Source: Clostridia bacterium (GTDB lineage: Bacteria; Bacillota; Clostridia; Monoglobales; Monoglobaceae). From it: a stretch of DNA of 6,674 nucleotides. The stretch covers positions 1-6,674 of the forward strand of contig JAGALN010000234.1 in assembly GCA_017625185.1 (NCBI GenBank), written 5' to 3'. Under the pieces are notes generated by a model that made no database searches, was not told where the DNA came from, and saw nothing but the letters and a program-made list of their open reading frames with translations. This document shows positions 1 through 5,640 of this stretch, one piece after another (position 1 is the stretch's first letter; every line of letters begins with the position of its first letter). The position numbers and the translations under genes were made by a program.

Positions 1-13
1 GGAGGGATAAACC

Positions 14-1726
14 ATGGATTTAGTAGGAAAAGTTTTGGCTGACCGGTATGAAATCCGGGAAGAAATCGGCAAGGGCGGTATGGCGCAGGTCTATAAGGCG
101 TGGTGTAATCTCCTCAACCGCTATGTTGCTATTAAGGTCTTAAAAGAGGAGTACCGGGACGATAAGGAATTTGTCCATCGGTTCAATGTGGAGGCACAGG
201 CGGCAGCATGTATCTCCAATCCCCATGTGGTTTCTATTTATGATGTAGGATATCAGGACGGCTTTTATTATATTGTGATGGAGTACATCGAGGGTGTGAT
301 TCTCAAGGAGTACATAGCCAAGAAGGGTCCTCTTCCATGGAGGGAAGCGGCTTCCATCGCTGCCCAAATTTGTGAGGGACTGGCTGCGGCTCACAAAGCC
401 AATGTTGTTCATCGGGACATCAAACCACAGAATATTATTATGACCCCTGAGGGAATCCTAAAGGTGACAGATTTTGGTATTGCCAGAGCCTCCAGCCAGG
501 CAACCACCACCATGGGCGGTCATGCCATCGGCACGGTGCATTATATCTCTCCGGAGCAGGCACGGGGTGGCTATACCGACCAGCGGACAGATATTTATTC
601 TCTGGGCGTGGTTTTGTATGAGATGCTGACCGGGAAGATGCCCTTCGTAGGAGAAAGTCCGGTAGCGGTTGCCATCAAACACATTCAGGATAAGCCGGTG
701 CCCTTGCGTCGGATTAATTCGGAGATTCCGGCAGCGATTGAGGCTGTTACCTTAAAGGCGATGGAGAAGGAGCAAGGTGCTCGTTATGCCAGTGCGGAAG
801 AGTTCCTGGATGACCTCAATCAGGCAATGAAAAACCCCGGTGGTGTGGAAAATAGCGCGATAGAAGAGGATGATATGGGCTCTACCATTAAAATGGAGAG
901 TATCGACAATAAGACCATAGAGAATTATGAGAAAACCAGAAAAGAGAATAAACAACCTGAACGAACAGAGCGGAAAGAAATGTTTTCTGCAAAGGAGGAA
1001 CGGGAAATGCGGGAACTGGAAGAAAAAAGAAAGAGTCGGGAACAGAAGAAAAAGGACAGAAGAATTACCGCTCTTGCGATTTTGGCGGCTGTGCTGGTGG
1101 TAGCCTTGTTGGGGGTTGCCTTTACCGCCCTGACAGGCGGTTTCTCTACCGGCGGTGAAAAGGTGGATATTCCCGATTTAATCGGTATGGAACTGGATAA
1201 AGCGCAACGGGAATATAAAGATGAGTTCAGCATCGTCATGAGATCCGAAAAGAAAAGTGACAAAAAAGAGGGAATCATTCTGGAGCAATCTCCTGATGGC
1301 GGCGACAAAGTCAGCAAATCAGAAGATATGATTATCTATGTTGTGGTCAGTGCGGGCGAAGATACCCTGGAGCTTTCCAGCTATGTGGAAATGGAAAGTG
1401 AAAAGGCGCAAGCAAAAGTGAAGGATGACGGTTTCCAGGTCAATGTGGTAGAACAGATTAGCGATTCTGCGGAAAAAGGCACAGTCTTTGCCCAAGAGCC
1501 GGCGGCAGGCGCTACGGTTTCCAAGGGAGCTTTGGTAACCTTGTATGTAAGCAAGGGTTCTGAAGAGGAGGAACCGGAGGCGTCGGAGGAACCGACGGTT
1601 ACCGAGAAACCGGATGCTCCAACAGAAAGTGATAAGCCCGTCACCGAACCCAGTGACAAGCCGGTACAGACTCCTGCTCCTACCCAAAATCCCGGTGGTG
1701 TCACTGCACCCGGAATCGGGGACTAA
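14..1726 (+). CDS. prkC: PASTA-domain Ser/Thr protein kinase, PrkC/Stk1 type
   Basis: Membrane-anchored Hanks-type kinase that senses cell-wall fragments outside and phosphorylates Ser/Thr of cytosolic proteins. The kinase domain covers about residues 12-270: glycine loop GKGGMAQV at 19-26, ATP-anchoring Lys41 in VAIK, catalytic HRDIKPQN at 133-140, DFG at 153-155, a Thr-rich activation loop (TTT 164-166) and SPE at 179-181. A charged Lys/Arg/Glu juxtamembrane stretch (about 305-350) leads to one membrane helix at about 351-372. Outside lie two PASTA repeats (about 383-447 and 451-514) and a Pro/Thr/Glu-rich tail (515-570). Two PASTA units is fewer than the three of B. subtilis PrkC. GGAGGG at 1-6 stands 7 nt before the ATG. 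The next gene starts 12 nt after the stop; rsgA is the usual neighbour and its B. subtilis product (CpgA) is a reported PrkC substrate. A partner phosphatase (prpC) would be expected just left of the window. The family call is secure; the ligand is inferred. Confidence 0.96.
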   Translation: MDLVGKVLADRYEIREEIGKGGMAQVYKAWCNLLNRYVAIKVLKEEYRDDKEFVHRFNVEAQAAACISNPHVVSIYDVGYQDGFYYIVMEYIEGVILKEYIAKKGPLPWREAASIAAQICEGLAAAHKANVVHRDIKPQNIIMTPEGILKVTDFGIARASSQATTTMGGHAIGTVHYISPEQARGGYTDQRTDIYSLGVVLYEMLTGKMPFVGESPVAVAIKHIQDKPVPLRRINSEIPAAIEAVTLKAMEKEQGARYASAEEFLDDLNQAMKNPGGVENSAIEEDDMGSTIKMESIDNKTIENYEKTRKENKQPERTERKEMFSAKEEREMRELEEKRKSREQKKKDRRITALAILAAVLVVALLGVAFTALTGGFSTGGEKVDIPDLIGMELDKAQREYKDEFSIVMRSEKKSDKKEGIILEQSPDGGDKVSKSEDMIIYVVVSAGEDTLELSSYVEMESEKAQAKVKDDGFQVNVVEQISDSAEKGTVFAQEPAAGATVSKGALVTLYVSKGSEEEEPEASEEPTVTEKPDAPTESDKPVTEPSDKPVQTPAPTQNPGGVTAPGIGD

Positions 1727-1738
1727 TCCGGGGGAGTT

Positions 1739-2620
1739 ATGACGGAATATCAAGGAAGAATTATCAAAGGAATCGGCGGTTTCTACTATGTAGACACCGT
1801 CGATGGTTTGTTTGAGTGCCGTGCCCGAGGTGTCTTTCGAAAAGAAAAGATTACCCCGCTGGTAGGAGATACGGTGAGGATTGAGATTGATTCGGTATCC
1901 GGTACCGGATTTGTCAGTGAGATTTTGCCTCGGAAGAACGCCCTGCTGCGTCCGCCGGTGGCAAACGTAACCCAGATGGCGGTTGTAATGGCGACCGCCA
2001 ATCCAAAACCCAATCTGTATTTATTGGATAAGCTGATTGCGGCGGCGGAGCAGGCGGAACTGGAACCGCTGATTTGCTGGAATAAAACGGATCTGGACGA
2101 TGGAGAAGAACTGGCTGTCATCTATCAAAGGGCTGGATTTACAACCCTTCAGCTCAGCGCAGAAACCGGATGGAATCTGGAACTTCTGCGAGAAAAGCTC
2201 CGGAACCAGATTACCGTCTTTGCCGGGAATACCGGCGTTGGAAAATCCAGTCTAATCAACCGGATTTTGGGGAAAGAAGCCTTCCAGACCGGAGCGGTCA
2301 GCGATAGAGTGGAACGGGGGAAGCATACCACCCGCCACAGCGAGCTGGCACCCTTGCCTGATGGCGGATATATCATTGATACACCCGGGTTCGGGTCTTT
2401 GGATATGTCCCAGCTGGCTCCGGACAACTGCGGCCTTTTGTTTCGGGAGTTTATGCCATATTTGGACGATTGTACCTTCCGGGATTGCAGTCATACTGTG
2501 GAAAAAGGATGCGGCGTCCTTGGTGCGGTGAAGAATGGTGAAATTCATCCCTCCCGGCACGAAAGCTACTGCAGAATCTATCAGGAAGTTATGAACGCAC
2601 AGAAGCGGAGGAGAAATTGA
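1739..2620 (+). CDS. rsgA: Ribosome small-subunit-dependent GTPase A (RsgA/YjeQ/CpgA)
   Basis: Cytosolic GTPase that acts late in 30S ribosomal subunit maturation. It shows the circularly permuted order of GTPase motifs that marks the family: G4 NKTD at 115-118 and G5 SAETG at 140-144 come before G1 GNTGVGKS at 163-170, G2 GKHTT at 194-198 and G3 DTPG at 214-217. An N-terminal OB-fold fills about residues 1-70. A C-terminal zinc site is visible as Cys245, Cys250, His252 and Cys258, and the protein ends in a basic KRRRN tail. The length of 293 residues is normal. The ATG is preceded by GGGGGAG at 1730-1736, only 2 nt away; this is unusually close, but the N-terminus (QGRIIKGIGGFYYV) fits the family and no better start is seen. 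It lies between the kinase gene and rpe in the conserved Bacillota order. Confidence 0.97.
   Translation: MTEYQGRIIKGIGGFYYVDTVDGLFECRARGVFRKEKITPLVGDTVRIEIDSVSGTGFVSEILPRKNALLRPPVANVTQMAVVMATANPKPNLYLLDKLIAAAEQAELEPLICWNKTDLDDGEELAVIYQRAGFTTLQLSAETGWNLELLREKLRNQITVFAGNTGVGKSSLINRILGKEAFQTGAVSDRVERGKHTTRHSELAPLPDGGYIIDTPGFGSLDMSQLAPDNCGLLFREFMPYLDDCTFRDCSHTVEKGCGVLGAVKNGEIHPSRHESYCRIYQEVMNAQKRRRN
2607..2613 (+). promoter_or_regulatory. Shine-Dalgarno site deciding the rpe start
   Basis: GGAGGAG inside the end of rsgA lies 9 nt before ATG 2623 but only 3 nt before an in-frame TTG at 2617. The spacing favours the ATG, which also gives the family-like N-terminus MKIEIAPSIL. The TTG overlaps the rsgA stop and would add two residues (MK). 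Confidence 0.7.
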
Positions 2621-2622
2621 AG

Positions 2623-3306
2623 ATGAAGATTGAGATTGCACCGTCGATTCTGGCGGCTGATGTATACTCTTTGGGGCAGGAGGTTGCCAAGGTAGAGGAT
2701 GCCGGCTGCCGGTATTTACATATTGATATTATGGACGGCCATTTTGTACCAAACCTAAGTTATGGCCCCCATGTTGTTAAATGCTTGCGTCCCCATAGCA
2801 ACATGTTCTTTGATGTGCATTTGATGATAAGCGATCCCGGGAAATATATTGAGGATTATGCCAGGGCTGGTGCAGACCTAATTACGGTCCATGCCGAGGC
2901 GGCAGAAACGGCGGAGGAGCTTTTGGCTTTGGCAGAGCAGATTCATAGCTTTGGAATTCAAGCAGGCGTTTCTATTAAGCCGGGGACTCCCGCAGAGGTG
3001 CTGACGGGGATACTTGACAAGTTTGAACTGGTTCTTGTGATGAGTGTAGAACCGGGTTTTGGCGGTCAATCCTATATCGAGAGTGTGAATGAAAAAATTC
3101 GAATCCTTCGAGAGATGGCAGAAGAGGAAAATCCTGACCTTGACATTGAGGTAGACGGCGGTATTGGCAAAGCTACAATTGCAATGCCGGTCTGTGCCGG
3201 AGCCAATATCCTGGTGGCTGGGTCCTCGGTCTTTGGCGCAGAGGATGCCGGACAGGCGGCAAGGGAGTTGTATGCTTTGGCAGTGCAGGAGGCGGAGAAA
3301 CGGTGA
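2623..3306 (+). CDS. rpe: Ribulose-phosphate 3-epimerase
   Basis: Interconverts D-ribulose 5-phosphate and D-xylulose 5-phosphate in the non-oxidative pentose phosphate pathway; cytosolic TIM barrel with a divalent metal. With the ATG start the protein has 227 residues, a usual length. Family signatures in order: APSILAAD at 6-13 (Ser8), HIDIMDGHFVPN at 33-44 with metal ligand His33 and catalytic Asp35, DVHLMI at 64-69 with metal ligand His66, the flexible loop SVEPGFGGQ at 141-149, VDGGI at 177-181 with catalytic Asp178, and the phosphate-binding AGSSVF at 199-204. All expected active-site residues are present. It begins 2 nt after the rsgA stop and its own stop overlaps the thiN start by 4 nt, so translation is probably coupled on both sides. 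Confidence 0.97.
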   Translation: MKIEIAPSILAADVYSLGQEVAKVEDAGCRYLHIDIMDGHFVPNLSYGPHVVKCLRPHSNMFFDVHLMISDPGKYIEDYARAGADLITVHAEAAETAEELLALAEQIHSFGIQAGVSIKPGTPAEVLTGILDKFELVLVMSVEPGFGGQSYIESVNEKIRILREMAEEENPDLDIEVDGGIGKATIAMPVCAGANILVAGSSVFGAEDAGQAARELYALAVQEAEKR

Positions 3307-3953
3307 AGAGAGCAGTTATCTTCTGTAGTGGCGATATGGATACCGATGAGGTATGGCTTCCGGAATATCGGGATGCCCTGATTCTTTGCGCTGACGGGGG
3401 ATACCGCCACGCAGAGCGTTTGGGCGTTGTGCCGGATTTGATTATCGGCGATCTGGATTCGGGAGTTTCCCAATATCCTGCCGGAATTGCCAGCCGGATT
3501 TATCCTTCTGAAAAGGATGCTACCGACACCAACCTTTGCTTGGATTATGCCATCGGTCAGGGGTGCAATGAGGTGTTGATTTTTGGCGGACTGGGAGGCA
3601 GACTGGACCATGAATTCTCTCATTACGCCTTGCTTTTGTATGGATTAAGACGAGGTGTTAAGGTACGGCTTGTAAATAAAGATAACGAAATCTGGATGGA
3701 AAGGAAACCTTTTGTGTTGGAACCCTCTGAGAAGAAGTATGTTTCTTTTTTTCCCTATGGCGGAGATGTTGAGGAGTTTACCGTAGAGGGGCTCAAATAC
3801 GAGGTGGAGAGTATGACTCTTAGGTGTGATTTGGTTCAGGCATCCAGCAACCAGTTTGAAAACAGCGACAAGGCTACCGTTTCCTTCCGGGATGGCGGCG
3901 TTTTATTGGTAATGCGTTGCCGGGACCCAAAGGAGAAACTTCCTAATAAATAG
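3303..3953 (+). CDS. thiN: Thiamine pyrophosphokinase
   Basis: Transfers pyrophosphate from ATP to thiamine to make thiamine diphosphate, the cofactor of transketolase and pyruvate-processing enzymes; cytosolic, expected to act as a dimer. Motifs seen: ADGG at 30-33, IGDLDS at 48-53 (Asp-rich nucleotide/metal site), KDATDTN at 71-77, GGLGGRLDH at 95-103 and SNQF at 182-185 in the C-terminal beta-sandwich that holds thiamine. The length of 216 residues is typical. The GTG start overlaps the rpe stop in a GTGA junction, and a perfect AGGAGG at 3287-3292 sits 10 nt upstream. It is the last gene of the kinase operon; in B. subtilis the gene (yloS) holds the same place. No clear intrinsic terminator follows it, so some transcription may run into the next unit. 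Confidence 0.95.
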   Translation: MKRAVIFCSGDMDTDEVWLPEYRDALILCADGGYRHAERLGVVPDLIIGDLDSGVSQYPAGIASRIYPSEKDATDTNLCLDYAIGQGCNEVLIFGGLGGRLDHEFSHYALLLYGLRRGVKVRLVNKDNEIWMERKPFVLEPSEKKYVSFFPYGGDVEEFTVEGLKYEVESMTLRCDLVQASSNQFENSDKATVSFRDGGVLLVMRCRDPKEKLPNK

Positions 3954-4002
3954 TGCACATTGTGTTGCAATCAAACTGTAATATAAAATTCGGATTTTTT
4001 TA

Positions 4003-4031
4003 TTGACAGCAAGAATGAGATAGGATATAAT
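4003..4031 (+). promoter_or_regulatory. Consensus sigma-A promoter of the mini-lipoprotein gene
   Basis: TTGACA at 4003-4008 and TATAAT at 4026-4031 are separated by exactly 17 nt, a full match to the housekeeping sigma factor consensus. A T-run (3995-4001) lies just upstream of the -35 box and could help the polymerase alpha subunit bind. Transcription should begin near 4038, about 34 nt before the GTG at 4072. A perfect match suggests strong expression unless a repressor binds here; no clear operator repeat was seen. Confidence 0.85.
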
Positions 4032-4071
4032 TTTTTTGTTATGTATCATATTCCTTTGGGAGGGAGAAAAC

Positions 4072-4209
4072 GTGAAACGGTTCGCGATTCTTTTGTCAGT
4101 TTTAATATTGGCATTTGTGATGGCTGCTTGCGGAAACAATGCCCAGGCTCGCCGGATGCAGGATGTGGACAATGGTGTTGCGTTGCAACAAGATATTATG
4201 CTTGGATAA
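4072..4209 (+). CDS. Very small predicted lipoprotein (45 aa)
   Basis: I do not recognise this gene. It encodes 45 residues from a GTG start. The N-terminus is a textbook lipoprotein signal peptide: MKR charge, a hydrophobic core (about residues 4-17, FAILLSVLILAFVM) and a lipobox ending AAC with Cys20. After lipidation and cleavage only 26 residues would remain (CGNN, then a basic RR at 27-28, then an Asp/Gln-rich end), so the product would be a lipopeptide on the outer face of the membrane. GGGAGGGAG at 4058-4066 gives a strong Shine-Dalgarno; its GGAGG core is 8 nt from the GTG. It has its own consensus promoter, and a terminator stem starts 31 nt after its stop, which argues for a real, complete gene. 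Alternatives are a decayed larger lipoprotein, a leader peptide for miaA, or a precursor whose signal peptide is the active product. Its function is unknown. Confidence 0.72.
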   Translation: MKRFAILLSVLILAFVMAACGNNAQARRMQDVDNGVALQQDIMLG

Positions 4210-4240
4210 AGAGCGGAATTGAGAGACAGAATTTGAAACC

Positions 4241-4266
4241 AAACGCCCTCCTGAGAGGGCGTTTTT
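4241..4266 (+). terminator. Intrinsic terminator between mini-lipoprotein gene and miaA
   Basis: AAACGCCCTC (4241-4250) pairs perfectly with GAGGGCGTTT (4255-4264) around a CTGA loop, giving a 10-bp stem with a GC-rich core. The descending arm runs into TTTTT (4262-4266), followed by CT. This has the form of a strong rho-independent terminator. It ends only 6 nt before the miaA Shine-Dalgarno, so it may act as an attenuator for miaA as well as closing the lipoprotein transcript. Confidence 0.9.
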
Positions 4267-4272
4267 CTATGA

Positions 4273-4281
4273 AGGAGGAGG
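4273..4281 (+). promoter_or_regulatory. Shine-Dalgarno site deciding the miaA start
   Basis: AGGAGGAGG lies 8 nt (counted from its last GGAGG) before TTG 4290, which gives the family-like start MPKPKIVCVVGPTASGKT. An in-frame ATG at 4269 would put the ribosome site inside the coding region and has only the terminator hairpin upstream. The GTG at 4281 overlaps the site. TTG 4290 is therefore preferred. Confidence 0.72.
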
Positions 4282-4289
4282 TGGACGGA

Positions 4290-5180
4290 TTGCCAAAACC
4301 GAAAATTGTTTGCGTGGTAGGTCCGACTGCGTCGGGAAAGACCGATTTTGCCATTGATTTGGCTTTGAAACAGAACGGCGAAGTGGTTTCCTGCGATTCC
4401 ATGCAGATTTACCGTTATATGAATATCGGCACTGCCAAACCCACAAGGGAAGAGATGCGGGGGGTCCCTCATCATATGTTGGATTTCGTTGACCCCCGGG
4501 AGTCTTATAGTGTGGCTGACTTTGTCAAGGATGCGAGGATATGTATTGAGGATATATTGAATCGGGGAAGGCTGCCTGTGCTGTGTGGCGGAACCGGATT
4601 GTATATTGATAGTATCATTAACCAGATTGAGTTTGCGGAGGAAGAAACAGACCTTTCTTATCGGGAGGAATTGAATAAGCTGGCGGAACAGGAGGGGGTA
4701 GAATCGGTCCATCGTCTGCTCCGGGAGACCGATCCGATGGCTGCGGAACAGATTCACCCGAATAATCTAAAAAGGGTGATTCGTGCCTTGGAAATTCAGA
4801 AAACAACCGGAATGACTAAGACTGAAGCGGACAGGCGTGCCCGAAAGACGCCGGTGTATGATGCGGAACTGTTTGGGATGGACTTGGAGCGAGAAGAACT
4901 CTATCGGCGGATTGAACTGCGGGTGGACAGAATGATGGAGCAAGGGTTGCTGCAGGAGGTGGAGTCGTTGCTTGCACGGGGAATTCCGGCGACGGCAACT
5001 GCGATGCAGGCGATAGGGTACAAGGAGCTAGTAGAGTATTTCCATGGTAACCGAACCTTGCAGGAGTCGGTTGACAAAATTAAGCAGGAATCACGGCGAT
5101 ATGCAAAAAGACAATTAAGTTGGTTTCGGAGAAATCAAAATATTTTTTGGGTAAAAAGACAAAATATGGTAGACATTTGA
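4290..5180 (+). CDS. miaA: tRNA dimethylallyltransferase MiaA
   Basis: Adds a dimethylallyl group to N6 of adenosine 37 next to the anticodon of tRNAs that read codons starting with U; the product i6A is usually then methylthiolated by MiaB. From the TTG start it has 296 residues, near the usual size of about 300. Motifs: P-loop GPTASGKT at 11-18, DSMQIYR at 36-42 with catalytic Asp36, IGTAKP at 46-51, GGTGLY at 100-105, the NNLKRVIRALE helix at 158-168, AIGYKE at 241-246, and RRYAKRQLSWFR at 269-280, which contacts tRNA. Two stop codons in a row close it. No promoter is visible between the upstream terminator and this gene, so expression may rely on readthrough from the promoter at 4003. The common Clostridia neighbours mutL and hfq do not flank it here. 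An open frame continues upstream to ATG 4041, but that part is an out-of-frame reading of the lipoprotein gene. Confidence 0.95.
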   Translation: MPKPKIVCVVGPTASGKTDFAIDLALKQNGEVVSCDSMQIYRYMNIGTAKPTREEMRGVPHHMLDFVDPRESYSVADFVKDARICIEDILNRGRLPVLCGGTGLYIDSIINQIEFAEEETDLSYREELNKLAEQEGVESVHRLLRETDPMAAEQIHPNNLKRVIRALEIQKTTGMTKTEADRRARKTPVYDAELFGMDLEREELYRRIELRVDRMMEQGLLQEVESLLARGIPATATAMQAIGYKELVEYFHGNRTLQESVDKIKQESRRYAKRQLSWFRRNQNIFWVKRQNMVDI

Positions 5181-5239
5181 TGAGAATTTTTTACAAATCG
5201 ACGTTTTTGCTGGGTTTGATGAGGAAAAGAAATTGTGTT

Positions 5240-5268
5240 AAAAAAATATTTTTTTTTCATTAAAAAAT
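5240..5268 (+). promoter_or_regulatory. A/T-tract block upstream of the pqqD-like promoter (possible UP element)
   Basis: A7-TA-T9 at 5240-5257, which contains a 16-nt perfect palindrome of A and T only, is followed by a six-A run at 5262-5267, ending three bases before the -35 box. This position and composition fit an UP element bound by the polymerase alpha subunit. The block could also help end miaA transcription, though it has no GC-rich stem. The rest of the 5181-5343 spacer shows no gene or RNA structure that I can support. Confidence 0.4.
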
Positions 5269-5270
5269 GC

Positions 5271-5299
5271 TTGACAAATGTATTTCAAAAGAATATAAT
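5271..5299 (+). promoter_or_regulatory. Consensus sigma-A promoter of the pqqD-like/ABC operon
   Basis: TTGACA at 5271-5276 and TATAAT at 5294-5299 with a 17-nt spacer match the consensus fully. Transcription should start near 5306, leaving a leader of about 38 nt before ATG 5344. Further TATAAT-like boxes follow at 5309-5314 and around 5317, but they lack a matching -35 box. Confidence 0.87.
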
Positions 5300-5343
5300 A
5301 AAACCATGTATAATAGTATAAGTTAGGTATAGGGGGAGAGACG

Positions 5344-5616
5344 ATGCGCGTCAAACCTGGTTTTGTACTGAAAGAGATTGCAGGCGAGTATTACGCCATC
5401 CCCTTTGACGAGAGTTATGAAAAACAGGGTGCTATGATTTCTTTGAACCATAGTGCGGCGTTTTTGTGGCAACAGTTAGAAGAGGAAACTGACGAGAGAA
5501 CCCTTTGTGATGCGGTTGAAAAGATGTACCAAATCACGCCTGCGCTTGCAGAGGATGCGGTGCGGGAGTTTCTCGCATTTATGAGGGATGCACAGTTATT
5601 GGTAGAAACTGCTTAA
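5344..5616 (+). CDS. PqqD-like protein (RiPP recognition element fold)
   Basis: A 90-residue soluble protein resembling the PqqD family: the opening VKPGFVLKEIAGEYYAIP (about 3-20) forms the expected beta-strands, followed by the conserved ISLNHSAAFLWQQL (32-45) and a C-terminal helical part (about 50-88) with an acidic helix ending LAFMRDAQLL. In known systems such proteins are winged-helix RiPP recognition elements that bind the leader of a precursor peptide and present it to a modifying enzyme; PqqD itself serves PqqE, and lasso peptide B1 proteins have the same fold. No PQQ genes are visible, so the pqqD symbol is withheld. AGGGGGAG at 5331-5338 stands 5 nt before the ATG. It is the first gene after a consensus promoter, and the ABC exporter gene starts 24 nt after its stop. 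Which peptide it binds, if any, is unknown. Confidence 0.85.
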   Translation: MRVKPGFVLKEIAGEYYAIPFDESYEKQGAMISLNHSAAFLWQQLEEETDERTLCDAVEKMYQITPALAEDAVREFLAFMRDAQLLVETA

Positions 5617-5640
5617 AACGAGAATTTACTGGAGGGAATC

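Noticed and set aside
925..1317. Minus-strand frame opposite the kinase juxtamembrane and PASTA region
   Set aside because: The Ser/Phe-rich reading is the expected shadow of Lys/Glu/Arg-rich codons on the + strand; no start signals were seen.
3986..4001. Possible terminator after thiN (AAAAT-TCGG-ATTTT followed by T)
   Set aside because: The stem has five A/T pairs only and would be weak. The T-run overlaps the region just upstream of the next promoter and is better read as an upstream promoter tract.
4041..4289. N-terminal extension of miaA from ATG 4041 (83 extra residues)
   Set aside because: It lacks a good ribosome site, reads the lipoprotein gene and terminator in another frame, is Cys-rich and unlike MiaA, and the MiaA family starts just before the P-loop, matching TTG 4290.
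3903..4757. Long open frame on the minus strand (284 codons)
   Set aside because: It runs antisense through the end of thiN, the lipoprotein unit and miaA, has no ribosome site or recognisable domain, and the + strand genes there are certain.
5181..5270. Intrinsic terminator after miaA
   Set aside because: No GC-containing stem followed by a T-run could be found; the A7-TA-T9 palindrome has no loop and only A/T pairs.
5301..5343. Riboswitch or structured leader before the pqqD-like gene
   Set aside because: The predicted leader is only about 38 nt, AT-rich, and shows no stem worth reporting.
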